Assembly: GCA_947089905.1 (NCBI GenBank)
Contig: CAMUMG010000013.1
Location: 1 to 62,626, forward strand
DNA: 62,626 nt
Reading direction: 5' to 3'
From: an uncultured Lachnospiraceae bacterium
GTDB taxonomy: Bacteria > Bacillota > Clostridia > Lachnospirales > Lachnospiraceae
Below, one piece after another: positions 7,796 through 16,572 of this stretch (position 1 is the stretch's first letter; the number at the start of each line of letters is the position of its first letter). The notes beneath the pieces are model-generated. The model was not told the origin of the DNA, ran no database searches, and was given only the letters and a program-made list of their open reading frames with translations. The translations under genes and the position numbers were made by a program.

Positions 7796-9943
7796 CTATA
7801 CTCTCGGTAAGATCTCTTCTATATAAACCCGGAGAATCTCTCCAACACTCCATGCCTGTGTATAACATCCTCTTCCAGTGCAAGAAAAATCACCATCAAA
7901 GATCTCTGCAATTCCATTTAAACATCCATCTTCCATGTGTTCTTCAAAATATTCACACATTTTTGTAGCATGTTCTAAAACTTCTTTTGTATATCCACCT
8001 ACCTTACAGTATGCTGTAATAAATGCTCCTGAAAGATAGGCCCATGCTGTCCCCATATGATATGCCATATCCCGCTTGAGTAGTTTTCCAGTATATTCAT
8101 CTTTATATTCTGGATTCTTTGGTGAAAGACTGCGAATCCCATATGGTGTATAGAGCTGTTCATATACCTTTTGTACTACCTTTTTTTCCTTTTCAGCTGG
8201 AAGCATCGTATAAGGAAGTGAAATGGCATAGATTTGATTTGGTCTTATTGTACCATCTGGAACTTCTCTCTTTTCCTTCTTTTTTCCTTTTTTCGATCCT
8301 TTCTCTTCTTCTAATACAGTAATTACATCATACAGACATTCTTCTTTTGCATTCCAAAATTTCTTTCGAAAACTTTTTTTAACTCTTTTTGCTAACTCCG
8401 TATATATCTCTGAGTTTTTTTGTGCTTCCTGATCCACTTCCATATATTTTGAAAGATTTTCCATGACCTTTAGGGCATTATACCAAAGGGCATTAATCTC
8501 TACTGGTTTACCGTGTCTTGGAGTTACTACAACATCTCCTACCCGCACATCCATCCATGTTAATTGATCTAGATCACTTCCACCTTCTATTAATCCATCC
8601 TCATCCATGTGAATTTTATAAGCTGTTCCTTTTTGATAATAAGTAATAATCTCTTTTAGACATGGATAGATTTTGTTTTTAATAAATTCTTTCCCCTGTG
8701 AAGAAGTATCATGCTTTAAATATTGATCTACTGCATAAAAATACCATAAAGATGCGTCTATTGTATTGTATCCAGGCTCTTCGGAAGCATTATTTGGAAA
8801 TACATTTGGAATCATTCCATCTTTTACATATTTTGAGAAAGACTCTAATACACTTCTTGCCTCTTGTAATCGCCCTGTTGTCATAGTCAAGCCTGAAAGG
8901 GCTATCATCGTATCTCTTCCCCAATCACAAAACCAAGGAAATCCGGCGAGAATTGTTTTTAATCCCGTAGATTCTCTATCCACAAGAAAGGCATCTGCTG
9001 CCCAAGCCAGCCTTTTTGCCAGTCGATCTTCATATGGAATCTGATCCATAAGAGCAAGTATTCGTTTTTGATACTTCTTAACAGCCTCAAATCCATCTAC
9101 AGAAGAAGCATGAATTTCAAAACTCTTATCCTTTTGTCCTTCTTTTGATAGGACAGAACAGCTTACATAAAATTTTACGGTTTCTTCTGGTGGAATCATT
9201 ACATGTATTTCATATGGAGTTGCCATATGATCAACCCCTGTAAATCCTGTTGTTTGATCTTTAAAAAATACTTCATTTTCATCTAATAAATAATTTGGCG
9301 TTGCCATAGAGGTCTTTTTGTTAGAACGATCATAAAATGTACCTGTCGATGCAAAAAATTCAATCATAAGCTTGGGGTATTTTGGTGATTGTAATGTTAA
9401 AAGTCCTCCTTTTTCCTTCCTTTGATTTAATTGTATTTGAAAGTCTAAATCCCTTTTCGATTCTGCAGTCGTATTGAATGGTCTACAATGAAACAGTGGA
9501 ATCACACAAAGCTTTGCTTGTGTTGCTCCTCCCTTTACCTCATAACAGACCGAAGACGCATTTTTTCCATACTCCATTACTATAGTTTTATGGATAATTA
9601 AATCATTTACCTGATAAGTATAAGTTGGAATAATATCTAACGTAAATTCATTTAAAAACTTTTGTCCTTCTCTAAGCTGTCCTGGATATTGTTGTGCCGC
9701 AAGATCATACTCTATGTCATTTATTACTACTTCCTCATGCGTTTTTGCCCAAATTAACATTCGATCTACTGGGGGATGTAAAGAAGCAATTAGATAACTA
9801 CTAAATACTCTGCTACTTGCCCCAATAATCGTACTATTTGCAAAACCCCCAATTCCATTTGTTAAAAGCCACTCTTTTTCTAGTCCCTGCTCAAAAGTGC
9901 GAAATGCACTTCTTCCAAACCGATATTTTGTCTGAACTGTCAT
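7796..9943 (-). CDS. Amylo-alpha-1,6-glucosidase (glycogen debranching enzyme, GH133-like)
   Basis: Debranches glycogen-type glucans by hydrolysing alpha-1,6 branch points. The 715-residue protein shows the bacterial GDE N-terminal domain (EWLLTNGIGGFANSTIIG near residue 24) and the (alpha/alpha)6 C-terminal domain with GFPWFCDWGRDTMIALSG near residue 335 and YHMGTAWAYLSGAF near the end. A lysine-rich insertion (KGSKKGKKKEKRE, ~545) is probably a surface loop. No signal peptide. GAGGT precedes the ATG; hslO ends 7 bases upstream, so it is the last gene of the methyltransferase-hslO transcript. Confidence 0.95.
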   Translation of the reverse strand: MTVQTKYRFGRSAFRTFEQGLEKEWLLTNGIGGFANSTIIGASSRVFSSYLIASLHPPVDRMLIWAKTHEEVVINDIEYDLAAQQYPGQLREGQKFLNEFTLDIIPTYTYQVNDLIIHKTIVMEYGKNASSVCYEVKGGATQAKLCVIPLFHCRPFNTTAESKRDLDFQIQLNQRKEKGGLLTLQSPKYPKLMIEFFASTGTFYDRSNKKTSMATPNYLLDENEVFFKDQTTGFTGVDHMATPYEIHVMIPPEETVKFYVSCSVLSKEGQKDKSFEIHASSVDGFEAVKKYQKRILALMDQIPYEDRLAKRLAWAADAFLVDRESTGLKTILAGFPWFCDWGRDTMIALSGLTMTTGRLQEARSVLESFSKYVKDGMIPNVFPNNASEEPGYNTIDASLWYFYAVDQYLKHDTSSQGKEFIKNKIYPCLKEIITYYQKGTAYKIHMDEDGLIEGGSDLDQLTWMDVRVGDVVVTPRHGKPVEINALWYNALKVMENLSKYMEVDQEAQKNSEIYTELAKRVKKSFRKKFWNAKEECLYDVITVLEEEKGSKKGKKKEKREVPDGTIRPNQIYAISLPYTMLPAEKEKKVVQKVYEQLYTPYGIRSLSPKNPEYKDEYTGKLLKRDMAYHMGTAWAYLSGAFITAYCKVGGYTKEVLEHATKMCEYFEEHMEDGCLNGIAEIFDGDFSCTGRGCYTQAWSVGEILRVYIEEILPRV

Positions 9944-9950
9944 ACTTACC

Positions 9951-10865
9951 TCATTTCTGTACTGTATTTACACCTTTGGATACAGTATCTGACTGTTTTA
10001 TTAATTCCTCTAGTTGTGGTATAGTAAAGGAATAGACTTTATTACAAAATTGACAGTTTACCTCTATAGGTTTTCCATCTGCTATCATTTGATTTAACTC
10101 TTTTTTTCCAGTACTAATCAAAGCCTTTTCCACTCGTTTTCTCTCACAACCACACCAAAATTTTGTTGGTACGATCTGTGTCTGCTCCAATCCAAACTCG
10201 CCTAAAATCTCTTGTAAAATCCCTTCTGGAGTAAGTCCCGAATCAAGTAACTCTGTAATAGAAGTAATATTGGATATTTTTTCTTCTAGTCGATTAATTA
10301 CTTCCTCATTTGCAAAAGGAAGAAGTTGGATTATAAAACCTCCTGCTTGTCTGACTGTATTTTCTCGGTTCATTAATACTCCTAGGGCAACCGAAGAAGG
10401 AACTTGTTCTGATGTCGCAAAATAATATGTCAAATCCTCTGCAATTTCTCCAGAGACTAAGTTAGTAGTACCCACATATGGCTCTTTTAAGCCCATATCT
10501 TTCATTACTCGAAGAACTCCTTGTCCTATTGCAGTCCCAACAGCTAATTTCCCCTTTTCATTTGGTGGAAGCATAACATCAGGATTAAAAACATATCCCT
10601 TGACATTTGCCTTAGAGTCTGCTGTTGCTAACAATCCACCAATTAATCCATCACATTGAACTTGCAAAGTCAATAGATCCGACTCTGCCTTCATCATACT
10701 TCCCATCATTGCTGCCGCAGTTAAAAGTCTTCCAAGAGCGGCTGTTGCTACTGGGCTAGTATTATGCAGTTTTCTAGCATATTCTGTTGTATGTTTTGTT
10801 GTAGCAGCAAAAGCACGAATTTGTCCATCGGCTGCCATCGCTTTTACAATATAATCTCCTTCCAA
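9951..10865 (-). CDS. hslO: Hsp33 redox-regulated chaperone
   Basis: Hsp33 is a cytoplasmic holdase activated by oxidation of four zinc-binding cysteines, seen here as CGC (WCGCERKR) and CQFC near the C-terminus. The N-terminal DYIVKAMAADGQIRAFAA matches the family's typical beginning. The start chosen is TTG at 10863-10865: a GAGGAAGGA site lies 7 bases upstream and the predicted 304 aa fits the family. A longer frame reaching TTG 10925 has no ribosome binding site and would overlap the methyltransferase by 41 bases. It is followed 7 bases later by the debranching enzyme. Confidence 0.95.
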   Translation of the reverse strand: MEGDYIVKAMAADGQIRAFAATTKHTTEYARKLHNTSPVATAALGRLLTAAAMMGSMMKAESDLLTLQVQCDGLIGGLLATADSKANVKGYVFNPDVMLPPNEKGKLAVGTAIGQGVLRVMKDMGLKEPYVGTTNLVSGEIAEDLTYYFATSEQVPSSVALGVLMNRENTVRQAGGFIIQLLPFANEEVINRLEEKISNITSITELLDSGLTPEGILQEILGEFGLEQTQIVPTKFWCGCERKRVEKALISTGKKELNQMIADGKPIEVNCQFCNKVYSFTIPQLEELIKQSDTVSKGVNTVQK

Positions 10866-10884
10866 ACGCTGTCCTTCCTCTCTT

Positions 10885-11664
10885 TTATAAATACCATTTA
10901 TTTTCTTGATGTTTTTCTTTTGCAATTACATAAATCCGTTCACTGGTATCGTTTGGTGGATATTTTGTTAAAGCATCATATGCAGTGACAAATTCCATTC
11001 CAGCAGATATTAATAGCTCTTTGATCTTTTCCAGTGAGTATGCCCGTTGAATATGTGTTTCTTCTATTCGTTCATATAATTTTTGTTTTGGTTCAGTAGG
11101 ATAGTAAATCGTTAAAGCATATTCATTTAATTGTGTCTTAGTATCATAAAAATTTTCCCAGATAAGACTACAATCCTCTTCATTTTGTGCAAAGGTGGAA
11201 GTTCCTAATATATTTTCAAAATAATAGGCAGTTTTTAAGTCAAAAATAAAAATACCATTTGGATCGAGGTAATTGTTTACTAATCGAAACACCTTTTCTA
11301 ATTCTTCCTCTTTTGTTACATAGTTCATGCTGTCACAAAGACTTATAAATCCTGCTACTGTTCCATAGAGTTCAAATTCTCTCATATCCTGCATCAGATA
11401 CAAAATCGACTCGGTAGTATCCTTAAACTCTTTTTCTTTTGCCAAACTTAGCATTTCAAAAGAAGAATCAATTCCTATCATGTCATATCCTCTTTTTGCT
11501 AATCGTCTCGTAATGTTTCCAGTTCCACAACCCAATTCACAAATTAAACCATTTAAAATTCCATATTCTTTTAACAACTCTGTCAGATAAATAACCCAAT
11601 CTTCATAAGGAATTTCATTCATAAAACGGTCATACACTGAGGCAAATCCTGTATATGCTTCCAT
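10885..11664 (-). CDS. Class I SAM-dependent methyltransferase
   Basis: A 259-residue Rossmann-fold methyltransferase. The start ATG 11664 (MEAYTGFASVYDRFM) has a GGAAGG site just upstream and matches the usual YdaC/UbiE-like beginning; longer in-frame extension is not supported. Motif I ICELGCGTGNITRRL binds SAM, IGIDSS is motif II, and SLCDSMNYV is a later family segment. It opens the methyltransferase-hslO-debranching operon from its own promoter at 11704-11732. The methyl acceptor is unknown. Confidence 0.93.
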   Translation of the reverse strand: MEAYTGFASVYDRFMNEIPYEDWVIYLTELLKEYGILNGLICELGCGTGNITRRLAKRGYDMIGIDSSFEMLSLAKEKEFKDTTESILYLMQDMREFELYGTVAGFISLCDSMNYVTKEEELEKVFRLVNNYLDPNGIFIFDLKTAYYFENILGTSTFAQNEEDCSLIWENFYDTKTQLNEYALTIYYPTEPKQKLYERIEETHIQRAYSLEKIKELLISAGMEFVTAYDALTKYPPNDTSERIYVIAKEKHQENKWYL

Positions 11665-11703
11665 AACTACCTTCCTATCTATCCTTCTTCTTTCGTTGAT
11701 TCT

Positions 11704-11732
11704 ATTATACACGAAGAATCTAAAATGGGCAA
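11704..11732 (-). promoter_or_regulatory. Sigma-A promoter for the methyltransferase-hslO operon
   Basis: TTGCCC (11727-11732) and a perfect TATAAT (11704-11709) are separated by 17 bases, 40 bases before the methyltransferase start. This separates the operon from the ABC genes upstream. Confidence 0.75.
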
Positions 11733-11739
11733 TCAAATA

Positions 11740-14187
11740 TTAAAAGGAAATATGATATTTCGTTATTAGCTTTGCTGGTAAAAGACGTAGAATTGTTCTT
11801 ATCGGAAGGAGCCCAATCAGTATATTACAAAGACTTAATCCTAATGCAAGAAAAATGATACTATACCACGGAAAAACCAAATTTGATTCCAGAGAACGGA
11901 TAGAAGCCATAAATTTTAAAATTCCACTTGTTATAAAAACAGTAGGAATTGTTGTACAAGCAGAAATCATAAAAAGTTCTATCGTATAAGCTTTATAAAT
12001 TCCAGACTTTGGAATTCCAATCAATCGATAAGCTGCGATTTGTGATATTTTTCGAATGGATGTGGTTCGCATAGTGATATATAAAAGTACAAGAGAAATA
12101 ATCACTACTGTAATTGTTAAAATTACCCTTGCATCGAGTTTTATTCTTCTGCTTTGTTCATATTTTTCATATTGTTGTTCATAGGGATCTTGAATAAAAA
12201 TTTGAAGTTTTTCCTGAAGCTTTTGTGTTAATCCATCTGAAATAAACTGCTTTACCTGTTCTTTTTCTTTTGTTTTTATCACCATAGCTTTTGCATGACA
12301 AAGCATTTTAGTAAGTAAACTTTGATAGCCTACACTACTGATAACAAAATCAAATCCAAATTCATTTGGATATGTTCCTATTATTTTAAGTTCTACTCCT
12401 AAAGGAGTATCGTAAGTTTCGGTATTATGTACCAGTTTTCTTTGCTCATAAAATTTTTCGGATACCAAAATTTCATTTTCTTTTAGTTTAACTGTTTCAT
12501 ACTGGTTTGGATATGCTTCTTTTAATACCTCTAAACTTGAAAAATCTCCAACCCAAGTGGAAATACTTAATCTAGTATAGGGATCTAAATATAAGTTTGG
12601 TTCTTGGCTATCACAAATACCACAAATTTTTAACTTCCAATCCTTTCTTGGAATCGTAAGCTCTTTTCCTATGAGTTCTTCTGGTTTTGTAAACACTGCT
12701 GTTAATTCATTTCCTGAATTTAAAAATCGTTCTATTACACGCAAATCTAAAACAACTTCCTTTACATTCTCTGGCATCCTTCCATATACAATCATAGTTT
12801 CTGAAAGTTCTTCTATTGGTGCAAAAGAATATCCTGTCAATCTTACATTTAATCCTTCTAATTGTTCAAATCCCTCATAGCTATATGTTAAATCTACTGG
12901 AAAATAAAATAAAAACTTTTCTATCTTATCAAACTTTTGTAATTCCTCAAATAGTTGATAAAAATAACTATCATATTCTATATTAGAAAAACCATCATTT
13001 TTTTGTGTTGTTAAAACCAATTCATTTGAGTCTGTTGTCACGATACTTCCTAAATCGACAGATTGTACTGTTAAAAAGTCTGCTGTGGCAATCACAGATA
13101 ATACTGCCATAATAATTAAAGCTGCGGCTAGTATTGCCTGTTTTTTTCCGCCTGCCAAAAAATTATTCCATGCTAGTCGTACTATTTCTTTAAAAGGAAG
13201 GCTTTGTCCCTTTTTATAAGACATAGGTAAAAATTCATAAATTTCAGTCTGATTGGTACTATCCATTAATTTCGGTCTTGATTCATTTATCATTTTTCGG
13301 AAACTATTCTCTTCCAAAAAACTTATCTTTTCTTTTTGTGGAACATGTAAATAAAATTGATGATTGTCATATACGATCCAAAGTTTAAGTGGAGGTATTG
13401 GTTCATTAGAAAAACTTGAAATCGTTAAGTTATTATTTGTTATTGTTGTTTCTTTATAATCTTTTAAATATAAATTCACATCTTCATAGATCTGTTCCCC
13501 ATCTTTATTTTCTTGACTTTGATCTGAAATAATTTGTCCATTTTTAATCACTAAAATTCTATCGGCAAAAAAATTTGCTAAGTTTGTTTCATGTGTTACC
13601 ATAATTACAAGACAATGACTAGAAACTTTCTTTAATAAGTTCATAATCCGCATTGTATTAGCAAAATCTAAATTTCCAGTGGGCTCGTCTGCTAAGATAA
13701 CAGATGGTGATTTTGCGATTGCCCTAGCAATCGCTACACGCTGTTGTTGTCCTCTGGAAAGATTTGATGCCAGTCTTTTTTTATACCTCCACATATCCAC
13801 TGCCTGTAAAGCTTTATCTACCCGTTCTTCTAATTCCTGTTTTGTAAGTTCAAACATTCCCAGAGCAAGTTGTATATTATATTCTACCGTTCTATCCTCT
13901 AATAAACAACTTGTCTGAAAAATATGGGCATATTGTACTCGTTTTATTTGTTCAAACTTTTTATCGTGTTTTGCATCAATCACTACTCCATCTATTTCTA
14001 TTGTGCCACTATCAAAATCGTCTAATCCACCAACTACATTTAAAAGTGTAGTTTTTCCTGAACCACTCTCCCCCAAAATACAGATAAGTCCCTTCTTTGG
14101 CAGAGTTAAAGTCGTATTATTAATAACATGAATTTCATTGCTCTTTCCCTTGCGATAATATTTATTTAACTTTTGTATAGAAATCAT
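11740..14187 (-). CDS. ABC transporter, fused ATPase and FtsX-like permease (815 aa)
   Basis: Residues ~1-220 are an ATPase with Walker A GESGSGKTT, signature LSRGQQQRVAIARA (Arg instead of the first Gly) and Walker B ILADEPTGNLD. The permease part has one membrane helix near 350-375, a large extracytoplasmic domain, and three C-terminal helices, a MacB/FtsX-like layout. Such type VII ABC proteins act on lipoproteins, peptides or envelope stress rather than classic import. It overlaps the companion gene by 4 bases, implying translational coupling and probably a heterodimer. Confidence 0.9.
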   Translation of the reverse strand: MISIQKLNKYYRKGKSNEIHVINNTTLTLPKKGLICILGESGSGKTTLLNVVGGLDDFDSGTIEIDGVVIDAKHDKKFEQIKRVQYAHIFQTSCLLEDRTVEYNIQLALGMFELTKQELEERVDKALQAVDMWRYKKRLASNLSRGQQQRVAIARAIAKSPSVILADEPTGNLDFANTMRIMNLLKKVSSHCLVIMVTHETNLANFFADRILVIKNGQIISDQSQENKDGEQIYEDVNLYLKDYKETTITNNNLTISSFSNEPIPPLKLWIVYDNHQFYLHVPQKEKISFLEENSFRKMINESRPKLMDSTNQTEIYEFLPMSYKKGQSLPFKEIVRLAWNNFLAGGKKQAILAAALIIMAVLSVIATADFLTVQSVDLGSIVTTDSNELVLTTQKNDGFSNIEYDSYFYQLFEELQKFDKIEKFLFYFPVDLTYSYEGFEQLEGLNVRLTGYSFAPIEELSETMIVYGRMPENVKEVVLDLRVIERFLNSGNELTAVFTKPEELIGKELTIPRKDWKLKICGICDSQEPNLYLDPYTRLSISTWVGDFSSLEVLKEAYPNQYETVKLKENEILVSEKFYEQRKLVHNTETYDTPLGVELKIIGTYPNEFGFDFVISSVGYQSLLTKMLCHAKAMVIKTKEKEQVKQFISDGLTQKLQEKLQIFIQDPYEQQYEKYEQSRRIKLDARVILTITVVIISLVLLYITMRTTSIRKISQIAAYRLIGIPKSGIYKAYTIELFMISACTTIPTVFITSGILKFMASIRSLESNLVFPWYSIIFLALGLSLCNILIGLLPIRTILRLLPAKLITKYHISF

Positions 14188-16436
14188 AATCTGCCTCCAT
14201 TCTTTTGTCCTACTGCAAGTTTCTTTTCTAAACGTCTTCCGTATCCAAATGTTGCAGACTCTATATTACATAAGAATAATATAAATAAAAGAAAAAATTG
14301 TGCTGGTTTATAATATTTTATAAGATGAGCAATCTGTTCTATAAATCCTGAACTAATCCATATTAAAAAGCCAGTACCTATGAATGAACTAATTGCAAAA
14401 AAGAACATCTCTCCAGCAATAAGTTTAACAGGAATTTTTCTTCCCATTCCTAAAAATCGCAGTGTAAGATAATCCTCATCTTTTAGTCGCAAAAGAGAAC
14501 GTAAAAGAATATGTTGTAAAAGAAAAAGAATTGCGAAAGATGCGAAAGCAATTCCCAATGAAATTAATCTTTCTGATACCTTTTTAGGATCATACACTCG
14601 CATAGAGGCTCGAAATGGACTAATCGCTTCATATCCAAGTCTTTTAATTTCTTCTAATACTTGATCGGCATAGGCATAATCCTCTAAATAAACTCCAATC
14701 TGACTACTCCCTGCCAATTCTTTCGCAAGCTGTTCAAATATTTTCTCCGGAACTGCAACCATTTTTTCTGAGGATTCATTCATCTGTTTTGAAATATCAT
14801 ATATCTTTCCTTCTCCCTTATCATAAGATACTGTTAAGTAGGCTTTTGTACACTCTGCATAGGATTGTTTTGTTTTTTTTGAAAGAACAATATCTTGTCC
14901 TGTAAAATCAAAAGCTGCATCAGTATAAATAATACAATCTTTTAACGTTGCTTTTTTATATAATCTGCTATTTTCTCCTTGTGATTGAAGTATTTGTAGA
15001 TAATTTACTGGTTCAGCCCCTGTCTTCCATGCACTCATTACCAAAGCCTGTCCTAACTTTTCTGAAAAATAAGTCTGATTTGTGGGTTCTTTTAAAATAC
15101 CGCATATAGTCATTTCCATTTTAATATAACTATTCGTCTGCCAACTTCTTTGATTATGAAAATAATATGAAATAGTTTCTTTTAATTTTGTATCATCTGT
15201 TGTATAAATTACAATATCGTTTGCTTTACTTGGAAGCTCTCCCCATAGTAAATCTTCCTGTTTTAGTCCAGTAGCAGTTCGAACAAATTTTGAAAAATCA
15301 TTTAGGAAAATATTTGTATCATAACTATCTACAACACTATTGTCATTAGAGGTACTTGCTGTATAGCTTGTGATATAATCTTTTCCATTTTCACAAAAAT
15401 AGTTTATATCATTTGTCAGTCCATAGAGATCTGTCTTTTTAACATGAGCAAGTGTCTGTAATACTCCTAAATCATCTCTTGTCAATGCTGTACCCTCCCG
15501 ATTTCGAACAATCAACCGCAACGGATCGCTATTATAAAAATATGTATTAGAATATTGCTTGGCTGTTACATCATCTAAATTAGATAAAATATTTCCATAA
15601 AATATAAAGCCTGCAAAACCTGCGGCTAATAAAAATAAAGTCAAAAAAACTCCTCGAAGAGGTTGGGAACTTAAATTCATCCGCAAAAAATTCCAAATCA
15701 GATATTTTCTCTGTGAATTTTGTTTTGTTTTTAAAGAACTTTTTCTTTGTGTATCTCTATCTTTTAATTTTATATCTTCTACTAATTCGGAATCATGAAT
15801 TACTATCTTTCTAGTAACAAATGGTTTTGCTTCCTCATAATCATGTGTCACTACCAAAATTAACTTATCTTTTGCGAGTTCAGAAAATAGTTTCATGATA
15901 TTTCTTCCATTTTCTGTATCCAGATTTCCGGTTGGTTCATCGGCAACTAAAATTTCTGTATCTTTTGCCAATGCTCTAGCAATAGCAAGTCTTTGTTTTT
16001 GTCCACTTGAAAGTTGTGAACCCTTTTGTGTTTCATATCCCTCTAAACCTACTTGCTCTAAATAGTTTTTTGTCTTCTTTTTTGCTTCTTCATAAGATAT
16101 TCCTCTTAGTAAAAGAGCACTGATTACATTTTGTTCTACAGTATAACTTTCAATCAATCGATAAGACTGAAATACAAAACCAATATGATCTCTTCGATAC
16201 TCTTCCCAATCATTAGCATCATAATGAGATGTTGTTTCTCCATGAATGAAAAGTTCTCCTTCTTCATAGGGAATCATTCCACTAATTACATTTAATAATG
16301 TACTTTTTCCAGAACCATTCTCCCCAGTAATTGCTACAAATTCTCCTTTCTCTAATTCAAGATTTATCTTTCTTAATCCTGTAGCAACTGAACCAGAACT
16401 ATAATAATATTTTGATAGATTATTCAATTTAATCAT
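14184..16436 (-). CDS. ABC transporter, fused ATPase and FtsX-like permease (750 aa)
   Basis: The N-terminal ATPase shows Walker A GENGSGKST, signature LSSGQKQRLAIARA and Walker B ILVADEPTGNLD. A membrane helix near residues 265-290 is followed by an extracytoplasmic domain of about 310 residues and C-terminal helices, the last ending close to the C-terminus. It precedes the 815-aa fusion with a 4-base overlap. The kinase and regulator genes lie immediately upstream, separated by a terminator, so this pair is plausibly their regulated target, as with Bce-type modules, although the domain order differs from BceAB. Confidence 0.9.
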   Translation of the reverse strand: MIKLNNLSKYYYSSGSVATGLRKINLELEKGEFVAITGENGSGKSTLLNVISGMIPYEEGELFIHGETTSHYDANDWEEYRRDHIGFVFQSYRLIESYTVEQNVISALLLRGISYEEAKKKTKNYLEQVGLEGYETQKGSQLSSGQKQRLAIARALAKDTEILVADEPTGNLDTENGRNIMKLFSELAKDKLILVVTHDYEEAKPFVTRKIVIHDSELVEDIKLKDRDTQRKSSLKTKQNSQRKYLIWNFLRMNLSSQPLRGVFLTLFLLAAGFAGFIFYGNILSNLDDVTAKQYSNTYFYNSDPLRLIVRNREGTALTRDDLGVLQTLAHVKKTDLYGLTNDINYFCENGKDYITSYTASTSNDNSVVDSYDTNIFLNDFSKFVRTATGLKQEDLLWGELPSKANDIVIYTTDDTKLKETISYYFHNQRSWQTNSYIKMEMTICGILKEPTNQTYFSEKLGQALVMSAWKTGAEPVNYLQILQSQGENSRLYKKATLKDCIIYTDAAFDFTGQDIVLSKKTKQSYAECTKAYLTVSYDKGEGKIYDISKQMNESSEKMVAVPEKIFEQLAKELAGSSQIGVYLEDYAYADQVLEEIKRLGYEAISPFRASMRVYDPKKVSERLISLGIAFASFAILFLLQHILLRSLLRLKDEDYLTLRFLGMGRKIPVKLIAGEMFFFAISSFIGTGFLIWISSGFIEQIAHLIKYYKPAQFFLLFILFLCNIESATFGYGRRLEKKLAVGQKNGGRL

Positions 16437-16479
16437 TAAACCGCTTCCTTCCAGCTTTTCCTTTTGCAGACATAAAATT

Positions 16480-16508
16480 ATTATAGCATAAATGGATTAT
16501 TAAATCTA
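16480..16508 (-). promoter_or_regulatory. Probable promoter of the ABC pair (-10 clear, -35 weak)
   Basis: A perfect TATAAT lies at 16480-16485, downstream of the kinase terminator and 43 bases before the 750-aa ABC gene. The position 17 bases upstream reads TAGATT, a poor -35 box. A weak -35 is what an activator-dependent promoter would show, so control by the adjacent response regulator is likely but not shown. Confidence 0.5.
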
Positions 16509-16522
16509 TTATCTACTAAAAC

Positions 16523-16572
16523 AAAGAAAAAGAAACGACATAACCTGTAAGTTATATCGTTTCTTTTTCTTT
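16523..16572 (-). terminator. Terminator between the kinase and ABC genes
   Basis: Arms 16523-16538 and 16557-16572 pair, extended inward with one mismatch, and the minus strand continues with a T-rich run. It overlaps the kinase stop codon, so kinase and ABC genes are separate transcription units. Confidence 0.75.
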